Virus record (IMG/VR): IMGVR_UViG_3300030329_003131
Coordinates: 1-41,409 of that record
Reading direction: 5' to 3' (one strand)
Source of the DNA: a virus
Length of the DNA: 41,409 nt
How positions within the stretch are numbered: position 1 is the stretch's first letter; each line of letters starts with the position of its first letter. The notes under the pieces are model-generated. The model searched no databases. It worked only from the letters and a program-made list of their open reading frames with translations, and was not told where the DNA came from. The translations under genes were made by a program, and so were the position numbers. Shown one piece after another: positions 1 through 8,083 of this stretch.

Positions 1-552
1 TGGAAGCACTACGTTAGAGAGGAAGAAACAGGTACCGGCTACTACCGCGTTGAACGCACTATTAATTTCCAGCAAGAGCTGGTACATCCCAAGACCCCAC
101 GATCAAAAGCTACTATACGCCTCGGATCCCAAGGTGTAGCCATCCTTGAGAAACACCGAGCCGAACAAGCCCAGCTACGTTTGCAATACCCTGGCTGGCT
201 CGACCAGGACGACCCGCTAATATTTCCAACTCAACCCATCTTCACCTATAGCTCGTACCCCAACCGCAGTGGGCATCAACCTGATCAGTTAGGCCGCTAC
301 CAATATAGCGACATTATCCGTAAGGCTATCCAACGGGCTGCGACTAACGCAGGATTGGGCCAAGTAAACCCTCACGACTTCCGCCATACCCATGCCTCTA
401 AGCTCATCAGCGAGGGATGTAATATTAAGGCCGTCAGCCACCGGCTCCGCCATACCTCCATACAAACCACCCTGGACGTATACGGCCACCTCTACTTAGA
501 CGATCAGCAAGAGGTGGCCGATATAGCAGACCGAGCGTTTAATTTTGGGTAA
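1..552 (+). CDS. Tyrosine recombinase / phage integrase, C-terminal part (5' end outside window)
   Basis: The frame is open from base 1 to the stop at 550-552, giving 183 residues with no start visible, so the gene begins upstream of the window. It carries the C-terminal catalytic core of a tyrosine recombinase: the box II H-x-x-R motif in HDFRHTHAS, the following histidine in RLRHTSIQTT, and the nucleophilic tyrosine in LDVYGHL. The first catalytic arginine would lie before base 1. Such enzymes integrate and excise temperate phage DNA between attP and attB. The 3' end faces a repeat-rich AT-rich gap, the usual lambda-like position of attP. The fold and motifs are certain; a role as this phage's own integrase is inferred from context. 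Confidence 0.93.
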   Translation, partial: WKHYVREEETGTGYYRVERTINFQQELVHPKTPRSKATIRLGSQGVAILEKHRAEQAQLRLQYPGWLDQDDPLIFPTQPIFTYSSYPNRSGHQPDQLGRYQYSDIIRKAIQRAATNAGLGQVNPHDFRHTHASKLISEGCNIKAVSHRLRHTSIQTTLDVYGHLYLDDQQEVADIADRAFNFG

Positions 553-560
553 AAAGGTAC

Positions 561-576
561 GAAACCAGCGGGTTTC
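561..576 (+). terminator. Small hairpin just after the integrase stop
   Basis: GAAACC and GGTTTC form a perfect 6-bp stem with the loop AGCG, 8 bases after the integrase stop. No T-run follows, so it is a weak intrinsic terminator at best. It overlaps the first 26-bp repeat and may instead be part of the att region. Confidence 0.3.
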
Positions 577-596
577 TATAGATAATCTATAGATTG
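571..596. repeat. 26-bp direct repeat, copy 1
   Basis: This copy matches 791-816 at 22 of 26 positions, with the shared pattern GGTTT-TATAGAT-TATAGATTG. It contains a near-perfect palindrome of CTATAGAT around one A (576-592). The two copies are 220 bp apart in the same orientation. Integrase arm sites are possible. Confidence 0.6.
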
Positions 597-615
597 ATCA
601 AATTGACATTCCATA

Positions 616-638
616 AATATCATTAATTTAATGATATT
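616..638. repeat. Perfect 23-bp palindrome (11-1-11)
   Basis: AATATCATTAA and its exact reverse complement flank a single T. The site is wholly AT-rich and lies between the two 26-bp repeats. It could be a dimeric protein-binding site (Xis, integrase or repressor) or a cruciform. Confidence 0.6.
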
Positions 639-790
639 ACACTCGCATGGACGATATTCGAATGAAATAGCAACCGAATTTCCTAACAGTTTATAACTAC
701 GCCTAATAGCGTATAATAATACTGCTATTATAGGACATAGCGCGAATACTAATTAAGTACCGTTGCCATCAATTAGTGTGTTTTCCCAAC

Positions 791-816
791 GGTTTTTATA
801 GATGGTTTATAGATTG
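791..816. repeat. 26-bp direct repeat, copy 2
   Basis: This is the second copy of the element at 571-596; the differences are C/T, AA/GG and C/T. It lies just before the 32-bp tandem repeats. The two copies bracket the palindromic part of the gap. Confidence 0.6.
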
Positions 817-828
817 GAATAGATAAGA

Positions 829-932
829 CTACCTACTCCCCCCAAATATCGACCACCGACTGACCTACTCCCCCCACGTATCCACCACCGTCTGACCTAC
901 TCCCCCCACGTATCCACCACCGTCTGACCTAC
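829..932. repeat. 32-bp tandem repeat, about 3.2 copies
   Basis: Units start at 829, 861, 893 and 925 (partial). Copies 2 and 3 are identical and copy 1 is diverged. The unit starting at 893 contains the last codons and stop of the leftward 56-residue gene, so the array is a tandem duplication of that gene's 3' end into its downstream region. A 32-bp unit breaks the frame, so only one copy is translated in frame. Confidence 0.85.
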
Positions 933-1067
933 GATATACGCCACCGCCACCGCGGCCATTGGCCAGGTAAGCTCAATAGTCCCGGTCACCGCAGCAGCAC
1001 CCGCCACCGCGGTCACCGCCAGCTTACGGCTGGCTACCTTGTTAACGATTCCCTTGATTACGTCCAT
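897..1067 (-). CDS. 56-aa predicted membrane protein, holin-like
   Basis: The ATG at 1067 follows a strong Shine-Dalgarno (GGAGGG, 5 bases away). The product has a short basic amphipathic start (MDVIKGIVNKVASRK), then two hydrophobic stretches at about residues 16-30 and 34-47 separated by a turn, ending VVDTWGE. The size and two-helix layout fit a small phage holin, but no family is recognised. It is the last gene of the leftward late region, next to other tiny membrane and coiled-coil proteins. The 77-residue protein at 40639-40872 has the same layout and may be its counterpart in the second cassette. The 3' end is tandemly duplicated downstream. Confidence 0.7.
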   Translation of the reverse strand: MDVIKGIVNKVASRKLAVTAVAGAAAVTGTIELTWPMAAVAVAYIVGQTVVDTWGE

Positions 1068-1097
1068 TGGTCCCTCCTGCTTCTATATATAATAGTA

Positions 1098-1337
1098 TTA
1101 GGCTACTGCTAACTCTTCCTCTACTACCTGCCCGTTCTGGTTAGTGGCCTCGGCGCCTTCTTCCTCCTGACCTTCTTCCGGGGGCGCGAACTCATACAAG
1201 GCCGCGATAGCCCCGTTGGTCTGCTGGTAAGCAGTCTCGAGCTGCTGGCGCTGGGCCGTGTTCTGCTGGACCTGGCCGAGTATCTGGTCCCGCTGGGCCA
1301 GTAGCTCTTGGATGCGGGCTTTCATCTGGTCTTCCAT
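1098..1337 (-). CDS. 79-aa coiled-coil protein with acidic tail
   Basis: The ATG at 1337 has a GGGGAAA site upstream. Residues 1-50 are a Gln-rich heptad-type helix (IQELLAQRDQILGQVQQ), followed by a Pro/Glu-rich acidic tail. No membrane segment or known domain is seen. The 76-residue protein at 40395-40625 has the same plan (coiled coil plus Glu-rich tail) and sits in the matching position of the duplicated cassette, so the two are probably equivalent. The function is unknown; the location suggests a role with the lysis-like proteins. Confidence 0.75.
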   Translation of the reverse strand: MEDQMKARIQELLAQRDQILGQVQQNTAQRQQLETAYQQTNGAIAALYEFAPPEEGQEEEGAEATNQNGQVVEEELAVA

Positions 1338-1350
1338 TGTATTTCCCCTT

Positions 1351-1587
1351 TTACTTGTTGGCGAGAATGCCCTCTAATCGGGCTTGGCTGCGTAATAGCT
1401 CATTGAGCAATTCATTGGTGTTGTCCAGCTTATGGCCGATACCCGACAGCTCGGACTTAAGGTCTGCATTATCTGCGGGCTTGCCGTTACCCAGTACACG
1501 CGACAGTAGATACCCACCTATCGCACCTCCACCAAGACCACCTCCACCAGTAACCAGCATACTAATCGGATCCGTACTTCCATCCAT
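1351..1587 (-). CDS. 78-aa small protein: Gly-rich hydrophobic segment plus coiled coil
   Basis: The ATG at 1587 lies just after the stop of the 146-aa gene, with GGAGAG upstream inside that gene. Residues 9-30 are Gly-rich and hydrophobic (LVTGGGGLGGGAIGGYLLSR) and could insert in a membrane. Residues 42-75 form a coiled coil (IGHKLDNTNELLNELLRSQ). This is a layout often seen in small phage membrane proteins of lysis cassettes, but no family is assigned. No counterpart is found in the second cassette at 40-41 kb. Confidence 0.75.
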   Translation of the reverse strand: MDGSTDPISMLVTGGGGLGGGAIGGYLLSRVLGNGKPADNADLKSELSGIGHKLDNTNELLNELLRSQARLEGILANK

Positions 1588-1589
1588 TA

Positions 1590-2030
1590 TTATTTACTCT
1601 CCGGGTGCATTGCTTTGTACGCCCATCCAAACAATGCCGTTACCATAAATGTCAAGGTCGAAACCATCGCTTCATGTTGCCAAAAATCTTGGAACTTTAC
1701 CCCACCTATCCAAGTATTACCTGCTTTACATAGTTCGTAAAATAGTGCTACTGTTACCGCTGCGCCCCCTGACCAATATCCTGCTTTACTGGCTTCCTCT
1801 TTTGCTTTTTGCTTTTTGGTGATCGTCACCAAGTCGCGCCGTACTTTTTTGGCCTCCTGCACCGCTTCCTTTTCGCTTTTCCCTGTACGCCTTAAGGCTG
1901 TTTCAGTGGCTCCCTTCATCCGCTTACATTCTTGGTAGGATTCCATTAGCCGACTATAACACATCTTTAGCTCCCCAAAACTCGCGCACTCATCGGGGCT
2001 TTGCGGGAAGTTCCGATAGGGTCTATTCAT
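1590..2030 (-). CDS. 146-aa two-helix membrane protein, cassette copy 1
   Basis: The N-terminal half is basic and helical, with a KKQKAKEEASK stretch at about residues 72-82. Two hydrophobic segments follow, at about 84-103 (GGAAVTVALFYELCKAG) and 121-138 (MVSTLTFMVTALFGWAYK). The ATG overlaps the stop of the upstream 61-aa gene (ATGA), so translation is coupled. A close paralogue lies at 40896-41336: about 131 of 146 residues match, while the DNA differs much more, mostly at silent sites. Both copies therefore seem to be kept under protein-level selection. The function is unknown; the membrane topology and neighbours suggest lysis (holin or antiholin-like). Confidence 0.8.
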   Translation of the reverse strand: MNRPYRNFPQSPDECASFGELKMCYSRLMESYQECKRMKGATETALRRTGKSEKEAVQEAKKVRRDLVTITKKQKAKEEASKAGYWSGGAAVTVALFYELCKAGNTWIGGVKFQDFWQHEAMVSTLTFMVTALFGWAYKAMHPESK

Positions 2031-2212
2031 CTGTAAACTCTTGTCTTGTCAGCAAGCCAATCGTTTATCCTATCTACTGATCTTTTCAGAGATTCAATTT
2101 TCTTATTTGCTCTTTCCACCTCACTACGCACCATCAGTATTAGTAACAGATTGAGTGCTAATAATGATATGCCTACAACCGCAAATGTGGCTTGGATCTC
2201 TTCAGCGTCCAC
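2027..2212 (-). CDS. 61-aa membrane-anchored coiled-coil protein, cassette copy 1
   Basis: The start is GTG at 2212, inside the 3' end of the 39-aa gene, and the stop overlaps the next start by 4 bases. Residues 9-28 are a clear membrane helix (FAVVGISLLALNLLLILMV), followed by a charged coiled coil (EVERANKKIESLKRSVDR). An N-terminal anchor with a helical extension is typical of inner-membrane spanin or antiholin-type lysis proteins, but the family is not identified. The last 24 residues are closely matched by the partial gene at 41333-41409. Confidence 0.75.
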   Translation of the reverse strand: MDAEEIQATFAVVGISLLALNLLLILMVRSEVERANKKIESLKRSVDRINDWLADKTRVYR

Positions 2213-2321
2213 GACTTTTCTTCTTTTGCTTGTCTGCGACTATTCCAGCAAAAATCAACGCCACTGCAAATGCGACAATCGAACTCGACAGCATCGTGAA
2301 TGCCAACTCGCAGTTCGTCAC
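2202..2321 (-). CDS. 39-aa predicted membrane peptide
   Basis: A GTG start at 2321 overlaps the stop of the upstream gene by 4 bases (GTGA), and its own stop lies inside the next gene, so it fits a chain of coupled genes. The product has one hydrophobic helix (about residues 10-29, SSSIVAFAVALIFAGIVAD) and a very basic tail (KQKKKSRGR). It is too short for standard gene callers. The coupling on both sides and the clean topology are the evidence; no family is known. Lysis is a reasonable guess from the neighbours. Confidence 0.6.
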   Translation of the reverse strand: MTNCELAFTMLSSSIVAFAVALIFAGIVADKQKKKSRGR

Positions 2322-2677
2322 GCTGCCCACGTTGCGGTTTTCTCAACAGACGCAGTTTTTTGCGATTCGATGCTATTTGCTAATTGTTGCCGCAACTCTG
2401 CATCGTTGCCCCACGCCTCAAGCTGAGTTTTAATTTTGTCGGGCAACGCATCCATATCGCTGAACGCCGCGAAAGCAGAACGCTCAACGGTGGACGGATC
2501 GCTAAGACTAACCCAAGGATCTGTTGATGCTGTATACGTTTTATCGTCCACGGTTTCGCTTGCAGTGAGAACGCAGACAATGGCTTCGATAAAGTCTGGT
2601 GCCTCTTCTCCATCGGCCAACACTCGGTTCGCGGTCTGGACGCGATCAGTGATTGTTAGATTGTATTCGATTGCCAT
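2318..2677 (-). CDS. 119-aa protein downstream of the tail fibre
   Basis: The frame is open from 2731, but the ATG at 2677 lies just after the fibre stop (TAATATG) and gives a natural start, MAIEYNLTITDRVQTANR. The first half is predicted beta-rich and the second half helical and acidic (PDKIKTQLEAWGND). No domain is recognised. A small gene right after a fibre gene is often a fibre-assembly chaperone or a tip protein; that role is only inferred here. It overlaps the 39-aa gene by 4 bases. Confidence 0.75.
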   Translation of the reverse strand: MAIEYNLTITDRVQTANRVLADGEEAPDFIEAIVCVLTASETVDDKTYTASTDPWVSLSDPSTVERSAFAAFSDMDALPDKIKTQLEAWGNDAELRQQLANSIESQKTASVEKTATWAA

Positions 2678-2678
2678 A

Positions 2679-5600
2679 TTAAGCGGACTCCAATGCCGCG
2701 ATTTTTGCCTCTGCCGCCTCCACGCGATCAAGCAATTCTTGGATTGCGACTAACGCTACTCCACTCAAGTCCTTTGGTGCGATGCTCGGATTTAGTATTT
2801 GCTCACCCTCGGCATTTAACACCTCTCGCCGTGGATCTTGCCCGATCTGAAAAGTATCCCAAAAATCTTCGGCAGTAGGAGAAACGTGAGTTTCAGTAAC
2901 AGGTTTATCATCGGGCAAATCGGCTTGTTTGTATTTCGATACCCGTAGTGTTTTGAGTTTCGGCAAAACACCATCGGGCCAAACTTCTTGGCGTGTTCCG
3001 TAGTATTTTTTGTTTGCCGCCGCAGAGGAATCAGTCCACACGCCACTCGATGATAATGTGCCAGCAACCGCCGAATTATTGCTGTATACCCGCAAATAGA
3101 AATAACTATCAATCGTACCGGCAGAAACATCGGTCACGAACCAACCACTCGACCCCACTTGGACTTTACTGCCGCCATCGTCTTTGTAGTATACGCCGTA
3201 CGCCCCGGCAAAATCGTTATCGGCAGGTGAGGAGGACTCCATGTAACTGTCAATGCTCGTACCCGTCACATTTCCAGAGGTTCCATGTACCAGAATTTGC
3301 GGTGCGGTAGTGTCTGAAATCGTCAGCCTTGCGCTGGGCGAGGACGTTCCAATGCCAAGGTCGCCGCCCACCAAAGCCATTTCTACCGCCTGTCCATTGC
3401 AGGCAAAACCCATCGTGTCGATGTTTTGAGTGTATTGGATATACCCTTTCCATTGATCGGGATCGCCGTTACCATCGCCAAACGCAAGTCGCCCAATACC
3501 ACTTGCGTTAGTAATTATTGAGACTCCGCTGCGAGTTGCAGTACCAGACGTATTGCCGACAACGAGAACTGCACCAGACGCATCTGTGTAGTCTTCTGGA
3601 TCGGTGATATTGATGCCGACTTTGCCCGATACCAACGCCATTGTGTCTGTAAGCGTTCCGGCTATTGTATTACGAAACTTGATCGACCCGTCCTCCGTCC
3701 CATCGGTAACATCGTCAGTGTACGCTTTTATATCACCAAACAATGTTTCCTCATCCGCTGAATTATCTGCGTAAAACCCAACAGATCCCACAGCATCAGC
3801 ATCAGCCGGAGAAGATCCCGTTTTGTAAAAGTGAAGCATCCCTTCGTGCTGATCGGCATTAGTATTTTCGATCTTGATTTTTGGATCACCCGCGCCAGAG
3901 CTTTTCAGATGCAATAAAGTGCTTGGCGCGTTCGTGCCTATGCCAATCCGATCAGTAGACGCATCCGCGAAAAATAGATTGGCATTGGAGTCGCCTTCTA
4001 TCCTAAAATCCTTATCCGCACCGGCTTCATTAAAGACAAACGATCCACCGTCAAAGCTCACATTGCCCGTTGCTGTCAACGCTCCCGTAACCGCAAGCGT
4101 CGAACCATCGAAGGTGAGGTTGGCCTCGCCATTCAAGGAGTTAGAATCCGTGAATGTAGCAATGCGGTTGTCTGCGCCATTAGCAGCATCCACGCTTCCC
4201 GCACCGGGTGCCGCTTCCCACGCAGGGACTGTACCAGCACCTCCGGTGGTGAGTACGTAACCGTCAGTGGACGCACCCAGTCGCGCCAAGAACCCAGACG
4301 CATTGCGGTAATACAGGTCGCCTGTAGCATCCGATCCCACTGCAATTCCAGCATTGGTGAAGATCAGATCGTCAGCACTCTCGTCCCAAAGCAAGTTGCT
4401 TCCACTGGTATCCCCATAGAACCTTACATCCTTGCCAGTCCCATTCACCCCTACGGTTACAGTGCCGGTAAACGTCTTGTCACCGGTGAATGTTTGCGTA
4501 GTGGTAAGGTGGGCGGTGTCAGCATCCAGATAGGCAGACGCGATTACCCCGCCATTCCAAGTCTTGTTCGTCAGGGTATGGGTGCTGGAGATTGTCGGTA
4601 TTGCAACTCCCTCAATGCTCAATATACCACTGGAAGCGGTTAGTGTATTCTCGGAGGCATGAGAGAGTTCAATGCCTGTAAATTGTGGGCTGTTACCAGT
4701 GCCTACTCCAATGCTTGTACGTAGGGTGGCCCCACTCTCCGCTACTGGGTCCGTTGTTCCATCCCCGACTATCATCTCCCCATCACCTAATACTGCCATC
4801 GCGGTTACAGCACCCGTCCCGCTGCCCAGCAACACACCCCCGTCCGTGAGGGAGGTCGCTCCTGTCCCACCGTAAGGCACGGTTACAGCAGTTCCTTGCC
4901 AAGTGCCAGTGCCAATCGTGCCTACGGTTGCTATATTGGTTCCACCCACGCTATGGGACGCGAAGTAGGTCGATACTGTATCGACGTTGGTCATCCGCAT
5001 CGTCCCGCCATCGTTGATGAGTATCCCATCACCCGATGCTACGGCAGTGGTGCCTCGCGCTGTTCCTCCGTCAATTAGGTTTATCTCAGCGGTAGTGGTT
5101 GTTACCCCGTCCAATATGTTGAGTTCAGCAGCAGAGGATGTAACCACCGTCCCAGCAAGAGAGAGGCCGTTTGTCCCATCGTGACTTGCGATATTAAAGT
5201 TGTAACTACCATCACTGAAAGTCGTATTCCCGGTGATCGTCGGCGTGTTGATCGTGGGGCTGGTGATCGTCTTGTTCGTTAAGGTATCAGTGCTGGATAT
5301 AGTGGGGATCGCCACACTCTCAATACTCAAGATGCCACCGGATGCGGTAAGCGTATTGGCCGAAGCATGAGAGAGTTCGATACCACCCGTAGCAGTGGTG
5401 GTTCCTGTAACCGTCAGGTTATCAGCTACGGTAGTCTCGCTGGTCGTGTGGCCTATGGTTACAGCAATGCCGGAAGTCTCAGTAGCCAGCTTTAGTGCGC
5501 CAGTGGCATTCGTGATATACGAGTCGCTTCCATCATGGTATAGCTGAAGATCATCTCCAGTTCCCAATTTGATATTCGCGCTATCAGGCATATCAATATG

Positions 5601-5888
5601 GGTAGTTGGGTTGATCTGCCCGGTTACACTGAGCGATCCAGCTACTATACCATCCCCGGCTATGCTTAAGTTGCGTATCTGATTGCCAGCAGTTCCATCA
5701 TCAAGATCCCGGTTGGCATCTAACACAAGGGCCTTTGATGCTGCGGCTATACCAGCGGTTACACCGAGGTTGGCAGCATTTAAATTGCCATTGGCTGTAG
5801 CTATAATATTGTCAAATTCAGCATTTAAGTCTGAGGCAGTAAGTGTCTCGCTCGCCGCCCAAGTCTTAGTTCTTGATATAGTTGCCAT
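2679..5888 (-). CDS. Tail fibre / tailspike with degenerate S74-like C-terminal chaperone
   Basis: This is a 1,069-residue fibre. The N-terminus (residues 1-60) is the particle-attachment type found in many aquatic-phage fibres. The shaft has repeated LTNKTITSPTINTPTITG-type beta elements. A block near residues 168-206 (GIELSHASANTLTASGG) recurs near 402-443, an internal duplication also visible in the DNA. The last roughly 110 residues resemble the intramolecular-chaperone domain of peptidase S74 fibres: IAPKDLSGVALVAIQELLDR followed by a terminal coiled coil. The usual Ser-Asp cleavage motif is not evident; the aligned region reads DSSAAANKKYYGTR, so self-cleavage may be lost. It would bind the host surface. 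Its start overlaps the upstream stop (TAATG). Confidence 0.9.
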   Translation of the reverse strand: MATISRTKTWAASETLTASDLNAEFDNIIATANGNLNAANLGVTAGIAAASKALVLDANRDLDDGTAGNQIRNLSIAGDGIVAGSLSVTGQINPTTHIDMPDSANIKLGTGDDLQLYHDGSDSYITNATGALKLATETSGIAVTIGHTTSETTVADNLTVTGTTTATGGIELSHASANTLTASGGILSIESVAIPTISSTDTLTNKTITSPTINTPTITGNTTFSDGSYNFNIASHDGTNGLSLAGTVVTSSAAELNILDGVTTTTAEINLIDGGTARGTTAVASGDGILINDGGTMRMTNVDTVSTYFASHSVGGTNIATVGTIGTGTWQGTAVTVPYGGTGATSLTDGGVLLGSGTGAVTAMAVLGDGEMIVGDGTTDPVAESGATLRTSIGVGTGNSPQFTGIELSHASENTLTASSGILSIEGVAIPTISSTHTLTNKTWNGGVIASAYLDADTAHLTTTQTFTGDKTFTGTVTVGVNGTGKDVRFYGDTSGSNLLWDESADDLIFTNAGIAVGSDATGDLYYRNASGFLARLGASTDGYVLTTGGAGTVPAWEAAPGAGSVDAANGADNRIATFTDSNSLNGEANLTFDGSTLAVTGALTATGNVSFDGGSFVFNEAGADKDFRIEGDSNANLFFADASTDRIGIGTNAPSTLLHLKSSGAGDPKIKIENTNADQHEGMLHFYKTGSSPADADAVGSVGFYADNSADEETLFGDIKAYTDDVTDGTEDGSIKFRNTIAGTLTDTMALVSGKVGINITDPEDYTDASGAVLVVGNTSGTATRSGVSIITNASGIGRLAFGDGNGDPDQWKGYIQYTQNIDTMGFACNGQAVEMALVGGDLGIGTSSPSARLTISDTTAPQILVHGTSGNVTGTSIDSYMESSSPADNDFAGAYGVYYKDDGGSKVQVGSSGWFVTDVSAGTIDSYFYLRVYSNNSAVAGTLSSSGVWTDSSAAANKKYYGTRQEVWPDGVLPKLKTLRVSKYKQADLPDDKPVTETHVSPTAEDFWDTFQIGQDPRREVLNAEGEQILNPSIAPKDLSGVALVAIQELLDRVEAAEAKIAALESA

Positions 5889-8083
5889 TAGTAAGTCCCA
5901 GTTGCTGAGTATGCTTCTATGTTGAGGTTGTCAATGTCTGATCTTGAAGTAGGTGTTCCCCGTGCTGCCCTGCTCAGTGCCTCTTGTATTGTAGTCTTCT
6001 TTTCTTTTGGGATATTTTCTTCAAGTTGGTTTATCAACCTACCCACATCCCATCCATACTTGGCCGAATCTTTAAGTATTCGCCACACCTTTAGTCCATT
6101 TTCATAGTCAGCGCCCATAAATTTATTTAACTTACCTTCATTCTTACTTAACCATTCCCCAAACCGAGGGTGACCTGCCGCCATTTTAGTTAGGAACCGA
6201 GGGTTCATCATAAGCATTGAACTAATAGCGCCCAATGCTCCGCCTACTGCCATGCCAGCAGTTGGGAATGAATCTCCTGTCATTGCGCCCTCAAACATCC
6301 CCACGCCCAACGCCCCATACATGGCGTGTCGCGCTACTAAATTATTCGCCACTATTGGACTTGCCACTGAAGCGATTAACATTGGGACAATATCATTACT
6401 ACCAGTCATCCGCTCTAAATCTTTTAAAAGATCCAGATTGTACCGCGCCATATCCGTATTGCCAAGTGTTTGTACTAATTTATTATATACCCCAGTCCTA
6501 ACCCCTTCACGCGGCCTCGCAAACTCTGTACCACTTCCAACTACCTGTCCGGGTTGTACCCCAAAAGACTCACTGAGATCAGACATGACAATTCTATGCT
6601 GCTCATAGTCACGCATTACTTTATTATAGTCTGGACCCAATAGTCGCCCAAGTTCTTCTTGCAATACTGTCCGTAGGTTATTGTATGCAACGCGGGCATC
6701 TCTCGTCATTTTGTCTTCGGGTGTAAATGAGTCGATTAATAGGTCCACCTCCCGCCTCATTTTATACACATCACGCAATGTTACCGGGGTTTCCATTCCC
6801 CAAGTGGTAGTATTAAAGTTGAGTATTTTTCTTAAAACCTCTTCAACCTTACTTGTCCTATCTTTTAAAAACTCAGACAATGGCCCTTTTTCTAAGTCCA
6901 CCTTCAATGGATGTATGGGGTTTTTGGGTTTTGGGACATCCTTTGGTGGATCAGGTAATTCTACTACATGGGTAATATCAAACCCTAAATCAACAAGCCT
7001 TTCTTCAATGGCCTCTTTTACTTCATGGTATGTATGCTTGTCTGTAAATTCGTCCAGCTTATCTCCCATTGCAGCCAGCCCCTTATTATAATGCTGGGAT
7101 GCTGACTTCTGTAGTTGATCTGCTCCACTATTTACCCTTAATATAAGTCGATCTATGCGCTCTGGTGAGGTTAGTTTTTGAAACTCTTTTATCCGGTCAC
7201 CCACCTTGATATTCTTGACTACGCCATTCTCAATAACTGGATCGTTGGATATATTAAGAGTTTCAGCTATTGTGCGGGGAGGAGATCCACCCATCATTGA
7301 TATAGGCTGCCCAAACATTTCTATAGAGTGACTCGGAACATTCTCTGCGCCTCTGCCCACTGTCTCTAATGGTATACCTTTATTAGTTAGGTCTTCCCAC
7401 TTTGATGGTATTTCCCTTCTAAGTATATCTGCTGTGCGAACAAAGCCTCGTGCAGTATTGCCTGTTAGAAATCCAAAATCAAGTCCCGCCACCTGAGATG
7501 CTGTGTGAGCAGTCCCGGCCAACTTCTTTACCATGCGAGGGACTTTAGTCGCCGCCGCCGCCGACCTCAAAGGCCCCGTAGGTGCTACTTGTGCCGCTGT
7601 AACCGCCGAGCGCAATGGGTCTGCTGATATACCTTGTGGACTTGCCTGATACCGGGCTTGTTCTACTACCGCATCTGCCAGCGCCCTCTTTTCTTTCATG
7701 CCCGGTAAGTCACGATGCCCTTTCCCTTGTCGAGTAAGGCCCGTAGCAATATCCCACCCTATTTCTGCGGTGCCAAGTGGATCAGAGATAAGATCAGCTA
7801 TGGCTGTCACCTCTTCGGATATTATCTCGCCAAACCTATCCCAAGTAGCATTTTCCCACATAATTTGGGGGTCTAATTCGCTATACTCTTGTGGTACAAT
7901 AGTAATACCAGCCGCGTCTATTATTCCCCTATCCTTGGAATAATTCCAAAAAACATCAGGACTATTATAGTTTGTCCCATACTCCGCCTTCATTGCCGCT
8001 ACTGTTCTGTGCTTATCATCCTCACTGAGAGTGGGCCACACATAATTCATAAACTCGCGGGTGGTTCTAAATTCAGTTTTCAT
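5888..8083 (-). CDS. 731-aa large virion protein, unknown function
   Basis: This is a large, mostly helical protein. It starts MKTEFRTTREFMNYVWPTLS. A region near residues 560-630 is Gly/Ala/Met-rich and hydrophobic (AVGGALGAISSMLMMNPR), which could insert in a membrane. No lytic transglycosylase or protease motif is found. It lies between the fibre and an 800-aa protein and overlaps the latter's stop by 4 bases, so the two are made together. In short-tailed phages this position is held by internal core or ejection proteins that enter the host during infection; that role is inferred from position and size. Confidence 0.8.
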   Translation of the reverse strand: MKTEFRTTREFMNYVWPTLSEDDKHRTVAAMKAEYGTNYNSPDVFWNYSKDRGIIDAAGITIVPQEYSELDPQIMWENATWDRFGEIISEEVTAIADLISDPLGTAEIGWDIATGLTRQGKGHRDLPGMKEKRALADAVVEQARYQASPQGISADPLRSAVTAAQVAPTGPLRSAAAATKVPRMVKKLAGTAHTASQVAGLDFGFLTGNTARGFVRTADILRREIPSKWEDLTNKGIPLETVGRGAENVPSHSIEMFGQPISMMGGSPPRTIAETLNISNDPVIENGVVKNIKVGDRIKEFQKLTSPERIDRLILRVNSGADQLQKSASQHYNKGLAAMGDKLDEFTDKHTYHEVKEAIEERLVDLGFDITHVVELPDPPKDVPKPKNPIHPLKVDLEKGPLSEFLKDRTSKVEEVLRKILNFNTTTWGMETPVTLRDVYKMRREVDLLIDSFTPEDKMTRDARVAYNNLRTVLQEELGRLLGPDYNKVMRDYEQHRIVMSDLSESFGVQPGQVVGSGTEFARPREGVRTGVYNKLVQTLGNTDMARYNLDLLKDLERMTGSNDIVPMLIASVASPIVANNLVARHAMYGALGVGMFEGAMTGDSFPTAGMAVGGALGAISSMLMMNPRFLTKMAAGHPRFGEWLSKNEGKLNKFMGADYENGLKVWRILKDSAKYGWDVGRLINQLEENIPKEKKTTIQEALSRAARGTPTSRSDIDNLNIEAYSATGTY

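Larger units (their letters stand above)
553..828. other. AT-rich non-coding gap, candidate attP / integrase-binding region
   Basis: No gene is supported here. The gap is AT-rich and full of symmetric elements: a short hairpin (561-576), a 26-bp repeat present twice (571-596 and 791-816), an 11-1-11 perfect palindrome (616-638), a 7-bp inverted repeat (704-710 with 724-730) and a 6-bp one (760-765 with 787-792). It lies directly after the integrase stop. Tyrosine integrases use a core site flanked by arm-type repeats, and this arrangement would fit, but the crossover core cannot be identified from one copy. Confidence 0.45.

Noticed and set aside
829-932. Possible CRISPR array
   Set aside because: The units are directly joined without spacers and derive from the 3' end of a gene. 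It is a simple tandem repeat.
2679-5888. Several open frames on the plus strand opposite the fibre and giant virion genes
   Set aside because: They are antisense shadows caused by Ala/Thr/Gly-rich codons; none has a ribosome-binding site or domain.
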